From: Acidimicrobiia bacterium
Lineage (GTDB): Bacteria > Actinomycetota > Acidimicrobiia > IMCC26256 > BP-133
NCBI GenBank assembly: GCA_025934385.1
Contig: JAICYE010000185.1
Span: 1-5,469 of the forward strand
Reading direction: 5' to 3'
DNA length: 5,469 nucleotides
Shown: one piece after another, positions 1-5,374 of the stretch
Position numbering within the stretch: position 1 is the first letter of the stretch
How the letters are laid out: each line of letters opens with the position of its first letter
Notes under the pieces: generated by a model
The model's database searches: none
What the model saw: the letters and a program-made list of their open reading frames with translations, nothing else
What the model was told of the DNA's origin: nothing
Translations under genes and position numbers: made by a program

Positions 1-101
1 AGGCCGCTCCGGCCAAGGCCGCTCCCGCCAAGGCGGCGAAGTCGACCGCCAAGCCGGCCAGGGCCGCCGGTACCCGGAAGCGGGCTCCCCGCAAGGCCTG
101 A
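1..101 (+). CDS. C-terminal tail of a HU/HupB-like basic protein (partial)
   Basis: Only the 3' end lies in the window: 32 codons in the frame starting at base 3, ending with TGA at 99-101. The residues are almost entirely Ala, Lys, Pro and Arg (AAPAKAAPAKAAKSTAK, ending TRKRAPRKA). Such tails are known from actinobacterial HU proteins (HupB), where a globular HU domain is followed by a long disordered Lys/Ala/Pro tail that binds DNA. Similar tails also occur on actinobacterial topoisomerase I and some other nucleic-acid-binding proteins. The globular part is outside the window, so the identity is inferred. The coding frame itself is well supported by composition and by the hairpin just after the stop codon. 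Confidence 0.7.
   Translation, partial: AAPAKAAPAKAAKSTAKPARAAGTRKRAPRKA
3..32 (+). repeat. Tandem 15-bp repeat encoding AAPAK
   Basis: Two adjacent 15-bp units (3-17 and 18-32) differ at one base and each encodes Ala-Ala-Pro-Ala-Lys. After them the tail continues with degenerate Ala/Lys/Pro residues. The array probably continues to the left of the window. Such in-frame units are the normal way these basic tails vary in length. Confidence 0.7.
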
Positions 102-112
102 CATTGTTGCGA

Positions 113-155
113 CCGGCCCGTCCGGCGGCATGACCTGACGCCGGACGGGTACCGG
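113..155. terminator. Strong hairpin, probable bidirectional terminator
   Basis: CCCGTCCGGCG (117-127) pairs perfectly with CGCCGGACGGG (139-149) over 11 bp with an 11-nt loop. Outside it CCGG (113-116) can pair with CCGG (152-155) across a 2-nt bulge (150-151). The hairpin begins 12 bp after the stop of the left-edge gene and ends 10 bp before the stop of the convergent gene at 165-389, so one structure can serve both. There is no U-tract on either side. That is common for hairpin terminators in high-GC actinobacteria but makes termination efficiency uncertain. Confidence 0.7.
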
Positions 156-164
156 TACTCCGTA

Positions 165-389
165 CTAGACGTCGTTGTCGAGGTCGTCCTCGTCGATCTC
201 GACGTACCAGACGTCGGCGCAGTCACGACAGCGGTAGACGACCACGTCCCCCGGATGCCACCCGAGCTCGGGTGGCTCGGGTGGCATCCGCTGGCACGGT
301 CCACCGCAGTCCACGCAGATGATCGTGTCGGCCACCGGCATGCCCCTACGGTGGCACAGATCGACGCCAATCGGACGAGTCGCGCCCAT
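165..389 (-). CDS. Small zinc-ribbon-like protein with acidic tail, function unknown
   Basis: This encodes 74 residues if started at the ATG at 389-387. An internal ATG at 341-339 would give 58 residues and keeps every Cys pair. Neither start has a well-spaced Shine-Dalgarno: the inner one has AGGGG only 1 nt away, and the outer has none. Visible features are C25xxC28 with an extra C32, then a Pro/Glu-rich stretch (PPEPPE, 36-41), then C54xxC57, which together look like the two metal-binding knuckles of a zinc ribbon. The C-terminus is strongly acidic (EIDEDDLDNDV). There are no membrane segments. It lies convergent with the HU-like gene and divergent from marR. I do not recognise the family. 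The ordered CxxC pairs and the well-placed terminator favour a real gene. Confidence 0.6.
   Translation of the reverse strand: MGATRPIGVDLCHRRGMPVADTIICVDCGGPCQRMPPEPPELGWHPGDVVVYRCRDCADVWYVEIDEDDLDNDV
252..290. repeat. Perfect 15-bp inverted repeat plus 9-bp tandem repeat inside a gene
   Basis: CGGATGCCACCCGAG (252-266) is the exact reverse complement of CTCGGGTGGCATCCG (276-290), with a 9-nt spacer. The spacer CTCGGGTGG (267-275) is itself repeated directly at 276-284. So bases 258-266 can pair perfectly either with 267-275 (an 18-bp palindrome without a loop) or with 276-284. The element lies in the small zinc-ribbon gene between its two CxxC pairs and encodes the segment MPPEPPELGWHP. 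On the mRNA (minus strand) it would form a very stable stem. Confidence 0.8.
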
Positions 390-415
390 CCGGCTACTGC
401 GGCCCGGAAAGATGT

Positions 416-450
416 TTCACTAGGCTAATTAACCTGGTAAACTATCCGGC
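416..450 (+). promoter_or_regulatory. Probable marR promoter giving a leaderless mRNA
   Basis: A -35-like TTCACT (416-421, 4/6 to TTGACA) and a -10-like TAAACT (438-443, 4/6 to TATAAT, with the key T, A and final T kept) are separated by 16 bp. Seven bases lie between the -10 and the ATG at 451, so transcription would begin at or next to the start codon. No purine-rich Shine-Dalgarno occurs before this ATG, which fits a leaderless transcript, a frequent arrangement in actinobacteria. This short AT-rich stretch stands out from the GC-rich surroundings. The transcription start is inferred, not measured. Confidence 0.6.
419..438. promoter_or_regulatory. Operator-like palindrome, likely MarR site
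   Basis: ACTAGGCTAATTAACCTGGT is an imperfect 20-bp palindrome in which 8 of 10 pairs match, with core AGG-n-TAATTA-n-CCT at 422-435. It fills the spacer between the proposed -35 and -10 elements just upstream of marR. MarR-family dimers bind palindromes of about this size and typically repress their own divergent or downstream operon by blocking RNA polymerase. The divergent small gene at 165-389 might also be affected. The assignment rests on symmetry, position and family knowledge. Confidence 0.6.
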
Positions 451-906
451 ATGCGCACCTCGCCCACCGGCTCGCCCGTCCGCACCGCCGCTGTCCCGGC
501 CCCCGAAATGGCCGCCCGCCTGCGGCTCAGCGCCACCCGGCTGGCCCGCCGCCTCCGCCAGGAGTCCGGCGCCGGCCTGTCACCGAGCCAGCAATCAGCC
601 CTCTCGGTCATCGCCAACCAGGGTCCGCTGACGCTCGGGGCGCTGGCGGAGCACGAGCGGGTCGCTCCCCCGTCGATCACCAAGGTCGTCTCCAAGCTCG
701 AAGCTGACGGCCTCGTGATCCGTACGCCCGACCCGGCCGACCGCCGGGTCTGCCGGGTGGCCGTCTCCCCCGACGGGGCCGCCCTGCTCGAGGAGTCCCG
801 ACGTCGGAAGACCGCCTGGTTGACGGCACGCATCAGCGAACTCGACCCCGACCGCCAGCGCCGCCTGGCCGACGCGCTCGACGTCCTCGACGAGATCATC
901 TCCTGA
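451..906 (+). CDS. MarR-family transcriptional regulator
   Basis: 151 residues, the usual MarR size. MarR proteins are dimeric winged-helix DNA-binding repressors, released by small-molecule or redox signals, that commonly control efflux pumps. Residues about 20-40 form the N-terminal dimerisation helix. Then come SPSQQSALSVI (44-54), the helix-turn-helix with recognition helix APPSITKVVSKLEADGLV (72-89), the wing with the typical DPADRR signature (94-99) and V-x-V-S-PDGAALL (103-113), and a C-terminal dimerisation helix ending DALDVLDEII. ATG 451 is preferred over the internal ATG at 508 because a -10-like element sits exactly at leaderless distance. The first ~17 residues are Pro/Ala/Thr-rich and probably disordered. 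The exporter gene follows 10 bp after the stop codon, so autoregulated control of that exporter is likely. The ligand is unknown. Confidence 0.93.
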   Translation: MRTSPTGSPVRTAAVPAPEMAARLRLSATRLARRLRQESGAGLSPSQQSALSVIANQGPLTLGALAEHERVAPPSITKVVSKLEADGLVIRTPDPADRRVCRVAVSPDGAALLEESRRRKTAWLTARISELDPDRQRRLADALDVLDEIIS

Positions 907-910
907 AGGG
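905..910 (+). promoter_or_regulatory. Ribosome binding site of the exporter, overlapping the marR stop
   Basis: GAAGGG at 905-910 shares its first two bases with the marR TGA stop and lies 6 nt before the GTG at 917. It decides the GTG start of the exporter and suggests translational coupling with marR. Confidence 0.7.
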
Positions 911-916
911 CTCCCT

Positions 917-2236
917 GTGACCCGCATTCGACACGCCACCCGTGACACCTTCCGGTCGCTCGCCGTCCGGAATTTCCGCCTGTTCTTCGGTGGCCAGCTC
1001 ATCTCCCAGATCGGGAACTGGCTGACGCTCGTCGCCCAGACCCTGCTCGTGCTGAAACTGACCGACAGCGGCTACGCCCTCGGCGCCCTGGCCGCCGCCC
1101 AGTTCGGGCCCGTCCTCCTCTTCGGCGCCTTCGCCGGGCTGGTGGCCGACCGCTCCGACAAGCGCCGGCTGCTGATCACCGTGCAGACGCTGGCCATGCT
1201 GCAGTCGTTCGCCCTGGCCGCCCTGGCCTTCATGCACCACCCTCCCGTGCTGGGCATCTACGCCGTCGCCTTCTGCGGCGGCCTCACCACCGCCTTCGAC
1301 AACCCCACCCGGCGCTCGTTCGTGGTCGAGATGGTGCCGGAGGACAACATCAACAACGCCGTGAGCCTGAACAGCGCGCTGATGACCGGCGCCCGGGTCG
1401 TCGGCCCAGCCCTGGCCGGCCTGCTGGTCACCACCGCCGGGTTCGGCTGGTGCTTCACGCTCGACGCCGTGAGCTACCTGGCGGTGATCGCCGCCCTGTG
1501 GCGGATGAACCCCGCCGAGGTGCGCCAGGCGCCGGTCGCGCCGAAGGGCAGGGGCCAGGTGCGGGAGGGCTTCCGCTACGCCCGCAGCGTGCCGGAGCTG
1601 TACGTGCCGCTGATCATGATGGCCCTCATCGGGACCCTGGCCTACAACTTCCAGACCGTGCTCCCTCTCTTCGCCACCCGCGACCTCCACGGCAACGACG
1701 TGACCATCACCTGGCTGATGTCGGTCGTCAGCTGCGGCTCGCTCGTCGCCGCCCTGCTCACGGCCCGGCGGACGACGATCGACGTCCGCATCCTCAGCCG
1801 CAACGCCGTCGTGTTCGGGGTGGCGCTGGCCGCGCTGGCCGTCATGCCGAATCAGCCGTCGGCCTTCGCCATGGGCTTCCTGGTCGGCCTCGGCAGCCTC
1901 ATGTTCATGACCGCGGCCACGGCCATCACGCAGCTGGCGGCCAAGCCGTCGATGCGGGGCCGCGTCCTGGCGCTGCAGGCCATCGTGTTCCTCGGCAGCA
2001 CGCCGATCGGCGGCCCGATCGTGGGTGCCATCTCCGAGCGCTTCGGGGCCCGCTACGGCATCGCCGTCGGGGCCGCCGCCACGATGGCGGCCGCGGCCTT
2101 CGGGTTGCTCTCGGTGCGGCGCAGCCGCCGCCTCGTCGTCGCCCCGGCGGCCGGTTTGGTGCCGGTGCCCGTGCCGACCGACGCCTCCGGCGAACTGGCC
2201 CTGCTCGACCCGCTGATCACGCCGAAGGCTTCCTGA
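917..2236 (+). CDS. MFS exporter, DHA3 / MFS_3 type (12 TM)
   Basis: 439 residues from a GTG start with a well-spaced ribosome site. This is a proton-coupled major facilitator in the inner membrane, of the EntS-like drug/siderophore exporter branch (MFS_3). Evidence is the opening RNFRLFFGGQLISQIGNWL (18-36), the loop 2-3 motif A GLVADRSDKRRLL (74-86), the family segment FDNPTRRSFVVEMVPED (127-143) followed by NNAVSLNSALMTGARVVGPA, and SMRGRVLALQAIVFLG (345-360) with the second-half glycine-rich helix GGPIVGAISERFG. About twelve hydrophobic segments can be counted, with a polar central loop near 200-225 and a cytoplasmic tail after about 400. Co-transcription with marR points to inducible efflux of a toxic or signalling compound. 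The substrate cannot be inferred. The last 20 bp overlap the convergent crotonase gene. Confidence 0.93.
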   Translation: MTRIRHATRDTFRSLAVRNFRLFFGGQLISQIGNWLTLVAQTLLVLKLTDSGYALGALAAAQFGPVLLFGAFAGLVADRSDKRRLLITVQTLAMLQSFALAALAFMHHPPVLGIYAVAFCGGLTTAFDNPTRRSFVVEMVPEDNINNAVSLNSALMTGARVVGPALAGLLVTTAGFGWCFTLDAVSYLAVIAALWRMNPAEVRQAPVAPKGRGQVREGFRYARSVPELYVPLIMMALIGTLAYNFQTVLPLFATRDLHGNDVTITWLMSVVSCGSLVAALLTARRTTIDVRILSRNAVVFGVALAALAVMPNQPSAFAMGFLVGLGSLMFMTAATAITQLAAKPSMRGRVLALQAIVFLGSTPIGGPIVGAISERFGARYGIAVGAAATMAAAAFGLLSVRRSRRLVVAPAAGLVPVPVPTDASGELALLDPLITPKAS

Positions 2237-2975
2237 GCGCTCCTTCGAGGGCGGCCCGTCCGCCCTGGAGGGCGCTGTTGATCGTCTGGGAGCGCGATTC
2301 CTCCTCGATGGCCTGCTCGAACGACAGGGCGTAGGCGTCGTTCAGCATGGTCTTGGTGAGCGACAGCGCCGTGGCCGGCCCGGCGGCCAGCCGGGACGCC
2401 CACTCCTCGAGCCGGGCGTCGATCTCGCCGGCGGGGACGACGCAGTTCACCAGCCCGAGCCGCTCCGCCTCCCGGGCGGGCATCGGATCGGCGAAGAAGG
2501 CCAGCTCCTTGGCCTTCTTGAGGCCGATGATCCGGGGCAGCAGCCAGGCGCCGCCGCCATCCAGCGACAGGTTCAGCTTGGTGAAGACCTCGCAGAGGAC
2601 GGCGTCGTCGGCGGCGATCGTCAGGTCGCAGGCCAGCGCCAGATTGCAGGCCAGGCCGTAGGCGCCGCCCTCGACCACGCTGATGGTGGGGACGGGCAGG
2701 CGGTGGAGGGCGACGGCGACGTCGCCCACGAGCCGCATGAACGAGAGGCGGTCGAGGCTCGTGCCGACGGCGAAGGGCAGGTCGATGCCGGCCGAGAACC
2801 AGCTCCCGGCGCCGCGGAGGACCACGACGCGCACGCCGCTGTCCCGCCGGGCCCGTTGCAGCCCCGCCTCGAGCCCGTCGAGGACGGCGCCGTCGATGGC
2901 GTTGCGCTTGTCGGGCCGGTTGATCGTGAGCGTCATCACGCCGCCGGCGACGTCGACCAGCAGTGCCTCTCCCAT
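2217..2975 (-). CDS. Crotonase-superfamily enoyl-CoA hydratase/isomerase, PaaG-like active site
   Basis: 252 residues, typical crotonase length. The fold is shown by NRPDKRNAID (19-28), the first oxyanion-hole motif SAGIDL (61-66), the second EGGAYGLACNLALACD (102-117), and DGGGAWLLPRIIG (139-151). The two Glu that catalyse hydration in classical enoyl-CoA hydratase (E144 and E164 of the rat enzyme) align with N111 and F131. Instead D139 lies in the 'PDxGGxWLLPR'-type position used as the catalytic Asp in PaaG isomerase. A double-bond or ring isomerase on an acyl-CoA is therefore more likely than a hydratase. The substrate is unknown, and a role in phenylacetate breakdown is not shown by the context. 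The ATG is forced by an in-frame stop at 2990-2988. GGACGG abuts the ATG, too close for a normal ribosome site. It lies 69 bp downstream of cysH, with no clear terminator between, so read-through is possible. Confidence 0.9.
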   Translation of the reverse strand: MGEALLVDVAGGVMTLTINRPDKRNAIDGAVLDGLEAGLQRARRDSGVRVVVLRGAGSWFSAGIDLPFAVGTSLDRLSFMRLVGDVAVALHRLPVPTISVVEGGAYGLACNLALACDLTIAADDAVLCEVFTKLNLSLDGGGAWLLPRIIGLKKAKELAFFADPMPAREAERLGLVNCVVPAGEIDARLEEWASRLAAGPATALSLTKTMLNDAYALSFEQAIEEESRSQTINSALQGGRAALEGALRKPSA

Positions 2976-3044
2976 CCGTCCAATCGATCACACGGGCCGA
3001 GCGGGGAGCGAATCGGGACCGGGCGACGGCGCTGTCTGGGAACG

Positions 3045-3719
3045 CTAGGGGCGCCCCGCCGCGACCACCAGCGGGGCGTGGAGACCGCACTCCGTCTTGC
3101 CCGAGCCGGCCCAACGGCCCTCCCGGCCCCGGCCGGGCACGGTGCAGGGTTCACAGCCGATCGAGTCGTAGCCCCGCCCGAGCAGCGGGTTGACGATGAC
3201 GTCGTGCTCGGCGATATAGGCGGCGACCTCGGCGTCGGTCCACTCCACGATCGGGTTGACCTTGACGAGGCCGTGGCGGGCGTCCCACTCCACGGCCCGG
3301 GCGCGGACCCGGGTCGGCCCGTCGGAGCGGCGCAGCCCGGTCACCCATGCCGCCTTGCCCTCCAGGTAGCGGGTCATCGGCGTCACCTTGCGGGCGGCGC
3401 AGCAGGCGTCGCAGCCGCCGGCAGCGGACACCGGCGCGCCCGGCTCGGGCCGGAGCTGCACCAGGTTGAGCCCGTAGCGGCGCCGCAGCCGGGCGGCGGT
3501 GGCGTACGTCTCGGCGAAGTGGAAGCCGGTGTCGAGGAAGAACACTTCGACCGCCGGGTCGAGGCGGACGGCGAGGTCGACGACGACGGCGTCCTGCATC
3601 GAACAGGCGACGGTCATGCGGGGCGAGAACTCGGCCAGCGCCCAGGCGAGGATCGCCGTGGCCGACCAGCCGTCGAGGTCGGGCAGTGCGGGAGCGGCGA
3701 AGGCGGCCGTGGCGCTCAT
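3045..3719 (-). CDS. cysH: Assimilatory adenylyl-sulfate (APS) reductase, 4Fe-4S type
   Basis: 224 residues. The enzyme reduces adenosine 5'-phosphosulfate to sulfite and AMP with thioredoxin, in cytoplasmic sulfate assimilation. Visible are the nucleotide-binding PP-loop-like region ACSMQDAV (38-45), FFLDTGFHFAETY (60-72), GLRRSDGPTR (128-137), NPLLGRGYDSIGCEPCT (177-193), and the C-terminal KTECGLH (208-214) with the catalytic Cys at 211. The pairs C106-C107 and C189/C192 are the four ligands of the [4Fe-4S] cluster. They distinguish APS reductases from PAPS reductases, which lack them. The ATG at 3719-3717 overlaps the phosphatase TGA as ATGA. The longer open frame upstream, to 4058, has no family similarity. 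No sulfurylase (cysD/cysN or sat) or sulfite reductase gene is in the window. The second member of the ATGA-linked run is the phosphatase upstream. Confidence 0.95.
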   Translation of the reverse strand: MSATAAFAAPALPDLDGWSATAILAWALAEFSPRMTVACSMQDAVVVDLAVRLDPAVEVFFLDTGFHFAETYATAARLRRRYGLNLVQLRPEPGAPVSAAGGCDACCAARKVTPMTRYLEGKAAWVTGLRRSDGPTRVRARAVEWDARHGLVKVNPIVEWTDAEVAAYIAEHDVIVNPLLGRGYDSIGCEPCTVPGRGREGRWAGSGKTECGLHAPLVVAAGRP

Positions 3720-4327
3720 GCCGCGTACCCCGCGCCCTGCCGGGCGGCCGTGCGGGCCACCCGGAGCACGATCCACTCCCCGTTGCCGAGGTGCGGCGGA
3801 CGGGCACCGCCCAGCTCCACCAGCCCGCTGCGGGCCAGCACGTCCATCGCGCCCTGGAGGGCGAGACCGTGGGACACGGCCACCATCGTGCGGCCCGGCC
3901 CGGCCCGCCACAGGAAGCCCATCAACGCCGTCGCCACCCGGGCGCCGGCCTCGGCCTGCGTCTCTCCGCCGCCCCGGCGGACGTCGGTGCCGCCCGTCCA
4001 GGCGGCGTACTCCGCCGGGAACCGCAGGGCGGCCTCGTCGCGTTGCAGGCCTTCCCAACCTCCGAGGGCGACCTCCCGGAGCTCCCGGTCGGTGGAGGGG
4101 ATCAGCCCGCAGGCGGCGCCGACCATGACGGCGGTCTGGTGGGCCCGGCGCAGGTCGCTGGACACGATCGCCGCCGGCCGCATCGCCGCCACAACCTCCG
4201 CCGCCCGGCGGGCCTGCTCCCAGCCGTAGTCGTCGAGGGGCGGGTCGGCCTGCCCCTGGAAGCGGCCTTCGGCGTTCCAGTCCGTCCGGCCGTGGCGCAC
4301 GAGCACGAGTCGCTGATCGGGGTTCAT
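3716..4327 (-). CDS. Histidine phosphatase family protein (phosphoglycerate-mutase-like)
   Basis: 203 residues, the usual size of branch-1 histidine phosphatases. Catalysis goes through a phospho-histidine: the RHGRTDWN motif (11-18) carries nucleophile H12 with R11, R61 lies in SSDLRRAHQTA, E85 in LREVALGGWEG is the likely general acid, and H153 in VSHG completes the pocket. All catalytic residues are present. RFQGQADPPLDDYGWEQA (22-39) is as in CobC/PhoE-type enzymes. Substrates in this family range from sugar phosphates to alpha-ribazole phosphate and cannot be fixed from sequence. A perfect GGAGG (4339-4335) 7 nt before the ATG at 4327 decides the start. That ATG overlaps the esterase TGA by ATGA, and its own TGA overlaps the cysH ATG in the same way. 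The open frame continues upstream only as a shadow of the esterase gene. Confidence 0.93.
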   Translation of the reverse strand: MNPDQRLVLVRHGRTDWNAEGRFQGQADPPLDDYGWEQARRAAEVVAAMRPAAIVSSDLRRAHQTAVMVGAACGLIPSTDRELREVALGGWEGLQRDEAALRFPAEYAAWTGGTDVRRGGGETQAEAGARVATALMGFLWRAGPGRTMVAVSHGLALQGAMDVLARSGLVELGGARPPHLGNGEWIVLRVARTAARQGAGYAA

Positions 4328-5361
4328 CGGTGAGCCTCCGGGATCGATCGGAAGAAGTTCCAGATCACCTGCTGGGCCGACGGTGTGGTGGCGTCGCCGG
4401 TCGGCCATTGGTGGACGGTGCCCTGGTAGAGGGCCAGTTCGACGGGGTCGCCGCTGGTGCACGAGGTCCAACGGGTGGTGGTCAGGGTGCCCTGCGCCCC
4501 GGTCTGCCCGGTCCCCGGACAGCCGTTGGCGGTGAGGAGAGCGGTGACCTCGCCCTCGGTGCTCCGCTGGACGTAGCCATTGACCGTCTTCGGCGGCTGG
4601 TCCGGCGTCAGGGTGAACAGCGGATCGTTGTTCATCGCCACCTGGAGGGACGGCACGACCGGCGGCTTGGCGCAGTCGGCCACCGGTACGGCCGCGACGA
4701 CGGCGACGCCGTCGAAGAGGTTGGCGTCGGCACAGGTGAGCCGGAAGGCCATCTTGCCGCCGTTGCTGAAGCCGATGAGGAAGACCCGGTTGTGGTCGGC
4801 GTCGGACTGGGTGGCCAGCACCTGGTGGACGGCGTCGGTGATGAAGCCGACGTCGTCGACGTTGGCGTCGTGGGCCCCGGCGCAGCAGGCGCCGGCGTTC
4901 CAGGAGTTCTCGTACCCGGCGGGGTAGACGAGGATGGCGGGGCCGGTCACCGCCGGGAGGCCCGTCCGCTGCTCCTCGAACTCGGGAGTGACGATGCGGC
5001 CGTGGAGCAGGACGACGACGGGCAGCGGCGTCTTCGACATCGTGGCCGGCCGGACGAGCAGGTAGCGCCGGGCCAGACCGCCCTCGGTGAGGGCCACGCT
5101 GGTGCTGGCCCAGGGGACGCCTCCCGCCGTGAACGACGGCGGAGTGGTCGCCGGCGGGCTCGGCGGACGCCGACGCGCCGGGTTGGGGTGCGTGGCCGGC
5201 GGAGTCGCCGGCGACGAGGCGGTGGCGGGCACGGCCACGACCGGAGCCGGCGTCGAGGGCGCGGCCGTGGCGTGCCATCCGACGGTCACGCCGACGGAGA
5301 CGGCCACCAGGGCGACGACGATGCCACCCCCGACGGCTATCCAGGCCCGCTTCACGCCCAT
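4324..5361 (-). CDS. Secreted or membrane-anchored esterase, PHB-depolymerase/LpqC-like
   Basis: 345 residues. An N-terminal hydrophobic segment (about 6-28) after MGVKR acts as a signal peptide or signal anchor. HATAAP (30-35) could be a signal-peptidase I site, and no lipobox Cys is present. A Pro/Ala/Thr-rich linker (about 33-77) separates it from an alpha/beta-hydrolase domain of the carbohydrate-esterase-1 / polyhydroxybutyrate depolymerase type. Motifs are VVVLLHG (115-121, oxyanion region), YPAGYENSWNAGACC (146-160) with DDVGFITDAV (169-178), the nucleophile elbow GFSNGG (197-202, S199), the likely acid D246 in NNDP, and the His in GTVHQWP (H317), so the triad is complete. Six Cys, all outside the anchor, could form disulfides. 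The substrate could be a polyester, feruloyl or other ester. The start has GGAGG 7 nt upstream. Confidence 0.9.
   Translation of the reverse strand: MGVKRAWIAVGGGIVVALVAVSVGVTVGWHATAAPSTPAPVVAVPATASSPATPPATHPNPARRRPPSPPATTPPSFTAGGVPWASTSVALTEGGLARRYLLVRPATMSKTPLPVVVLLHGRIVTPEFEEQRTGLPAVTGPAILVYPAGYENSWNAGACCAGAHDANVDDVGFITDAVHQVLATQSDADHNRVFLIGFSNGGKMAFRLTCADANLFDGVAVVAAVPVADCAKPPVVPSLQVAMNNDPLFTLTPDQPPKTVNGYVQRSTEGEVTALLTANGCPGTGQTGAQGTLTTTRWTSCTSGDPVELALYQGTVHQWPTGDATTPSAQQVIWNFFRSIPEAHR
4335..4339 (-). promoter_or_regulatory. Ribosome binding site of the phosphatase gene
   Basis: The minus strand reads GGAGG here, 7 nt before the ATG at 4327. It lies inside the last codons of the esterase gene, so the phosphatase can be initiated on its own as well as through the ATGA overlap. 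Confidence 0.8.
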
Positions 5362-5368
5362 CGTCCCG

Positions 5369-5373
5369 CCTCC
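5369..5373 (-). promoter_or_regulatory. Ribosome binding site of the esterase gene
   Basis: The minus strand reads GGAGG, 7 nt before the ATG at 5361. It begins 1 nt after the stop of the preceding gene, so the two genes are probably co-transcribed. Confidence 0.8.
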
Positions 5374-5374
5374 G

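Noticed and set aside
390..450. Minus-strand promoter for the small zinc-ribbon gene
   Set aside because: One must exist if the gene is expressed, but I found no convincing -35/-10 pair in this orientation, so none is annotated.
1450..2334. Plus-strand Arg/Pro/Gly-rich frame inside the exporter gene
   Set aside because: No motif, and composition typical of a +1 shadow of a GC-rich gene; the MFS frame is unmistakable.
3048..3057. GGGGCGCCCC palindrome near the cysH stop as a terminator
   Set aside because: It has no loop, lies mostly within the coding end, and has no following U-tract; a low-complexity GC palindrome.
3045..4058. N-terminally extended CysH of 337 residues
   Set aside because: The extra 113 residues are out-of-frame phosphatase sequence. 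The ATG at 3719 gives the normal family length and overlaps the phosphatase stop.
2703..4229. 508-codon plus-strand open frame across three genes
   Set aside because: It spans parts of the crotonase, cysH and phosphatase genes on the opposite strand and shows no domain; a GC-driven shadow.
3716..5278. Possible esterase-phosphatase fusion, since the phosphatase frame stays open upstream
   Set aside because: The upstream part is Arg/Pro-rich out-of-frame sequence of the esterase gene. A perfect GGAGG before the ATG at 4327 and the ATGA overlap show separate genes.
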